Positions 63,745 through 64,000 of a stretch of 64,000 bases of DNA are shown piece after piece (positions within the stretch are counted from its first letter, which is position 1; each line of letters opens with the position of its first letter). The DNA is from Mycobacterium avium subsp. avium (GTDB lineage: Bacteria > Actinomycetota > Actinomycetes > Mycobacteriales > Mycobacteriaceae). The translations under genes and the position numbers were made by a program. Under the pieces are notes generated by a model. It worked only from the letters and a program-made list of their open reading frames with translations. It made no database searches and was not told where the DNA came from. The stretch spans positions 930,001-994,000 of the forward strand of contig NZ_CP046507.1 of NCBI RefSeq assembly GCF_009741445.1. Direction: 5' to 3'.

Positions 63745-64000
63745 CAGCGGTTGACCGGTATCTGGCGTATCTGACCGATATCGAGCGATCACCGAACACG
63801 GTCAAGGCGTACGCGCACGATCTCAAGGACTGGTTCGGTTTTCTCGCCGAGCGTGGGCTGGACTGGCGGGCGGTGCGGCTTGATGACGTAGGTGAGTTCG
63901 TGGCCTGGCTGCGGCTGCCGCTGCGGGCCCGGCATGGGCAGGTTGCGGTGTTGCCGTCGGTGCCGCATCACTGCACGGAATCTACTGTGAACCGCAAGCT
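63666..64000 (+). CDS. tyrosine recombinase/integrase, 5' part
   Basis: The reading frame from ATG 63666 (GGAGGGG site) stays open to the end of the window, 111 codons. It shows the N-terminal core-binding domain of a tyrosine recombinase: AAVDRYLAYLTDIERSPNTVKAYAHDLKDWFGFLAERGLDW. Catalytic Arg/His/Tyr motifs would lie beyond the window. It resembles the TnpA recombinases of Tn554-like or RIT elements. It starts about 125 bp after the breakpoint in the IS256 transposase and so marks the left end of the interrupting element. Confidence 0.78.
   Translation, partial: MQIARVISPVSLRESWTVLGDDDAPVAAVDRYLAYLTDIERSPNTVKAYAHDLKDWFGFLAERGLDWRAVRLDDVGEFVAWLRLPLRARHGQVAVLPSVPHHCTESTVNRK

Overview
This is a GC-rich actinobacterial chromosome segment. 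It looks like a slow-growing Mycobacterium, possibly near the M. avium complex, although the species call is an inference. Gene content and order from about 20 kb onward follow the M. tuberculosis Rv2580c-Rv2614c region in inverted orientation (thrS, Rv2613c, pgsA1, patA, pimA, Rv2609c, pdxS, tesB2, pdxT, yebC, speE cluster, ruvCAB, fadD9/car, gabT, yajC-secD-secF, Rv2585c, apt, relA, ppiB, gloB, hisS). GTG and TTG starts, 1-4 bp stop/start overlaps and a MIRU-type repeat fit this assignment.

Layout. 0-3.3 kb holds a cut-off TauE/SafE permease, a STAS protein divergent from a TetR regulator across two operator-like palindromes, DedA and an SGNH hydrolase. 3.4-12.1 kb is an accessory aromatic catabolism block. 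An IclR regulator faces a five-gene cluster (ring-hydroxylating dioxygenase alpha and beta, a small unknown protein, a dihydrodiol dehydrogenase of the SDR family, a class II aldolase-type decarboxylase or aldolase). Beyond a divergent promoter region lie a membrane Rieske protein, a hemerythrin and pcaH-pcaG-pcaB. Together they suggest dioxygenation, rearomatisation and decarboxylation of a phthalate-like acid to protocatechuate, followed by ortho cleavage, but pcaB carries a frameshift. 12.1-21.9 kb is a mixed run: methyltransferase, ferredoxin, ArsR/SufR-like regulator, cupin, nitronate monooxygenase-like protein, DUF1990, aldo/keto reductase, thioesterase, M20 hydrolase and cation/proton antiporter.

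22-28.4 kb is a tight phosphatidylinositol mannoside operon behind thrS, followed by pyridoxal phosphate synthesis (pdxS, pdxT), tesB and yebC. 31.7-35.3 kb is a minus-strand five-gene cluster led by a DUF4178 protein and ending in a membrane spermidine synthase. 35.5-37.8 kb is SOS-controlled ruvC-ruvA-ruvB, with a 53-bp MIRU-like unit between ruvA and ruvB. 39-44 kb holds carboxylic acid reductase and GabT on the minus strand. 44.2-52.4 kb runs through the Sec accessory proteins, a solute-binding lipoprotein, apt and relA.

The most unusual locus is 52.4-55.0 kb. Between relA and ppiB, on the ppiB strand and 30 bp downstream of it, lies an extra gene encoding a Hanks-type Ser/Thr kinase, one membrane helix and an extracellular cyclophilin-like domain. 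That domain is clearly related to the neighbouring PpiB but has lost key active-site residues, so it looks like a receptor kinase built by capturing the ppiB ectodomain.

57.2-64 kb is a mobile or variable end: an IS110-family element with a possible bridge-RNA region, an SRPBCC protein, a three-gene unit (small ORF, alpha/beta hydrolase, LppA-like lipoprotein), and an IS256-family transposase gene cut by the start of a tyrosine-recombinase element that runs out of the window.
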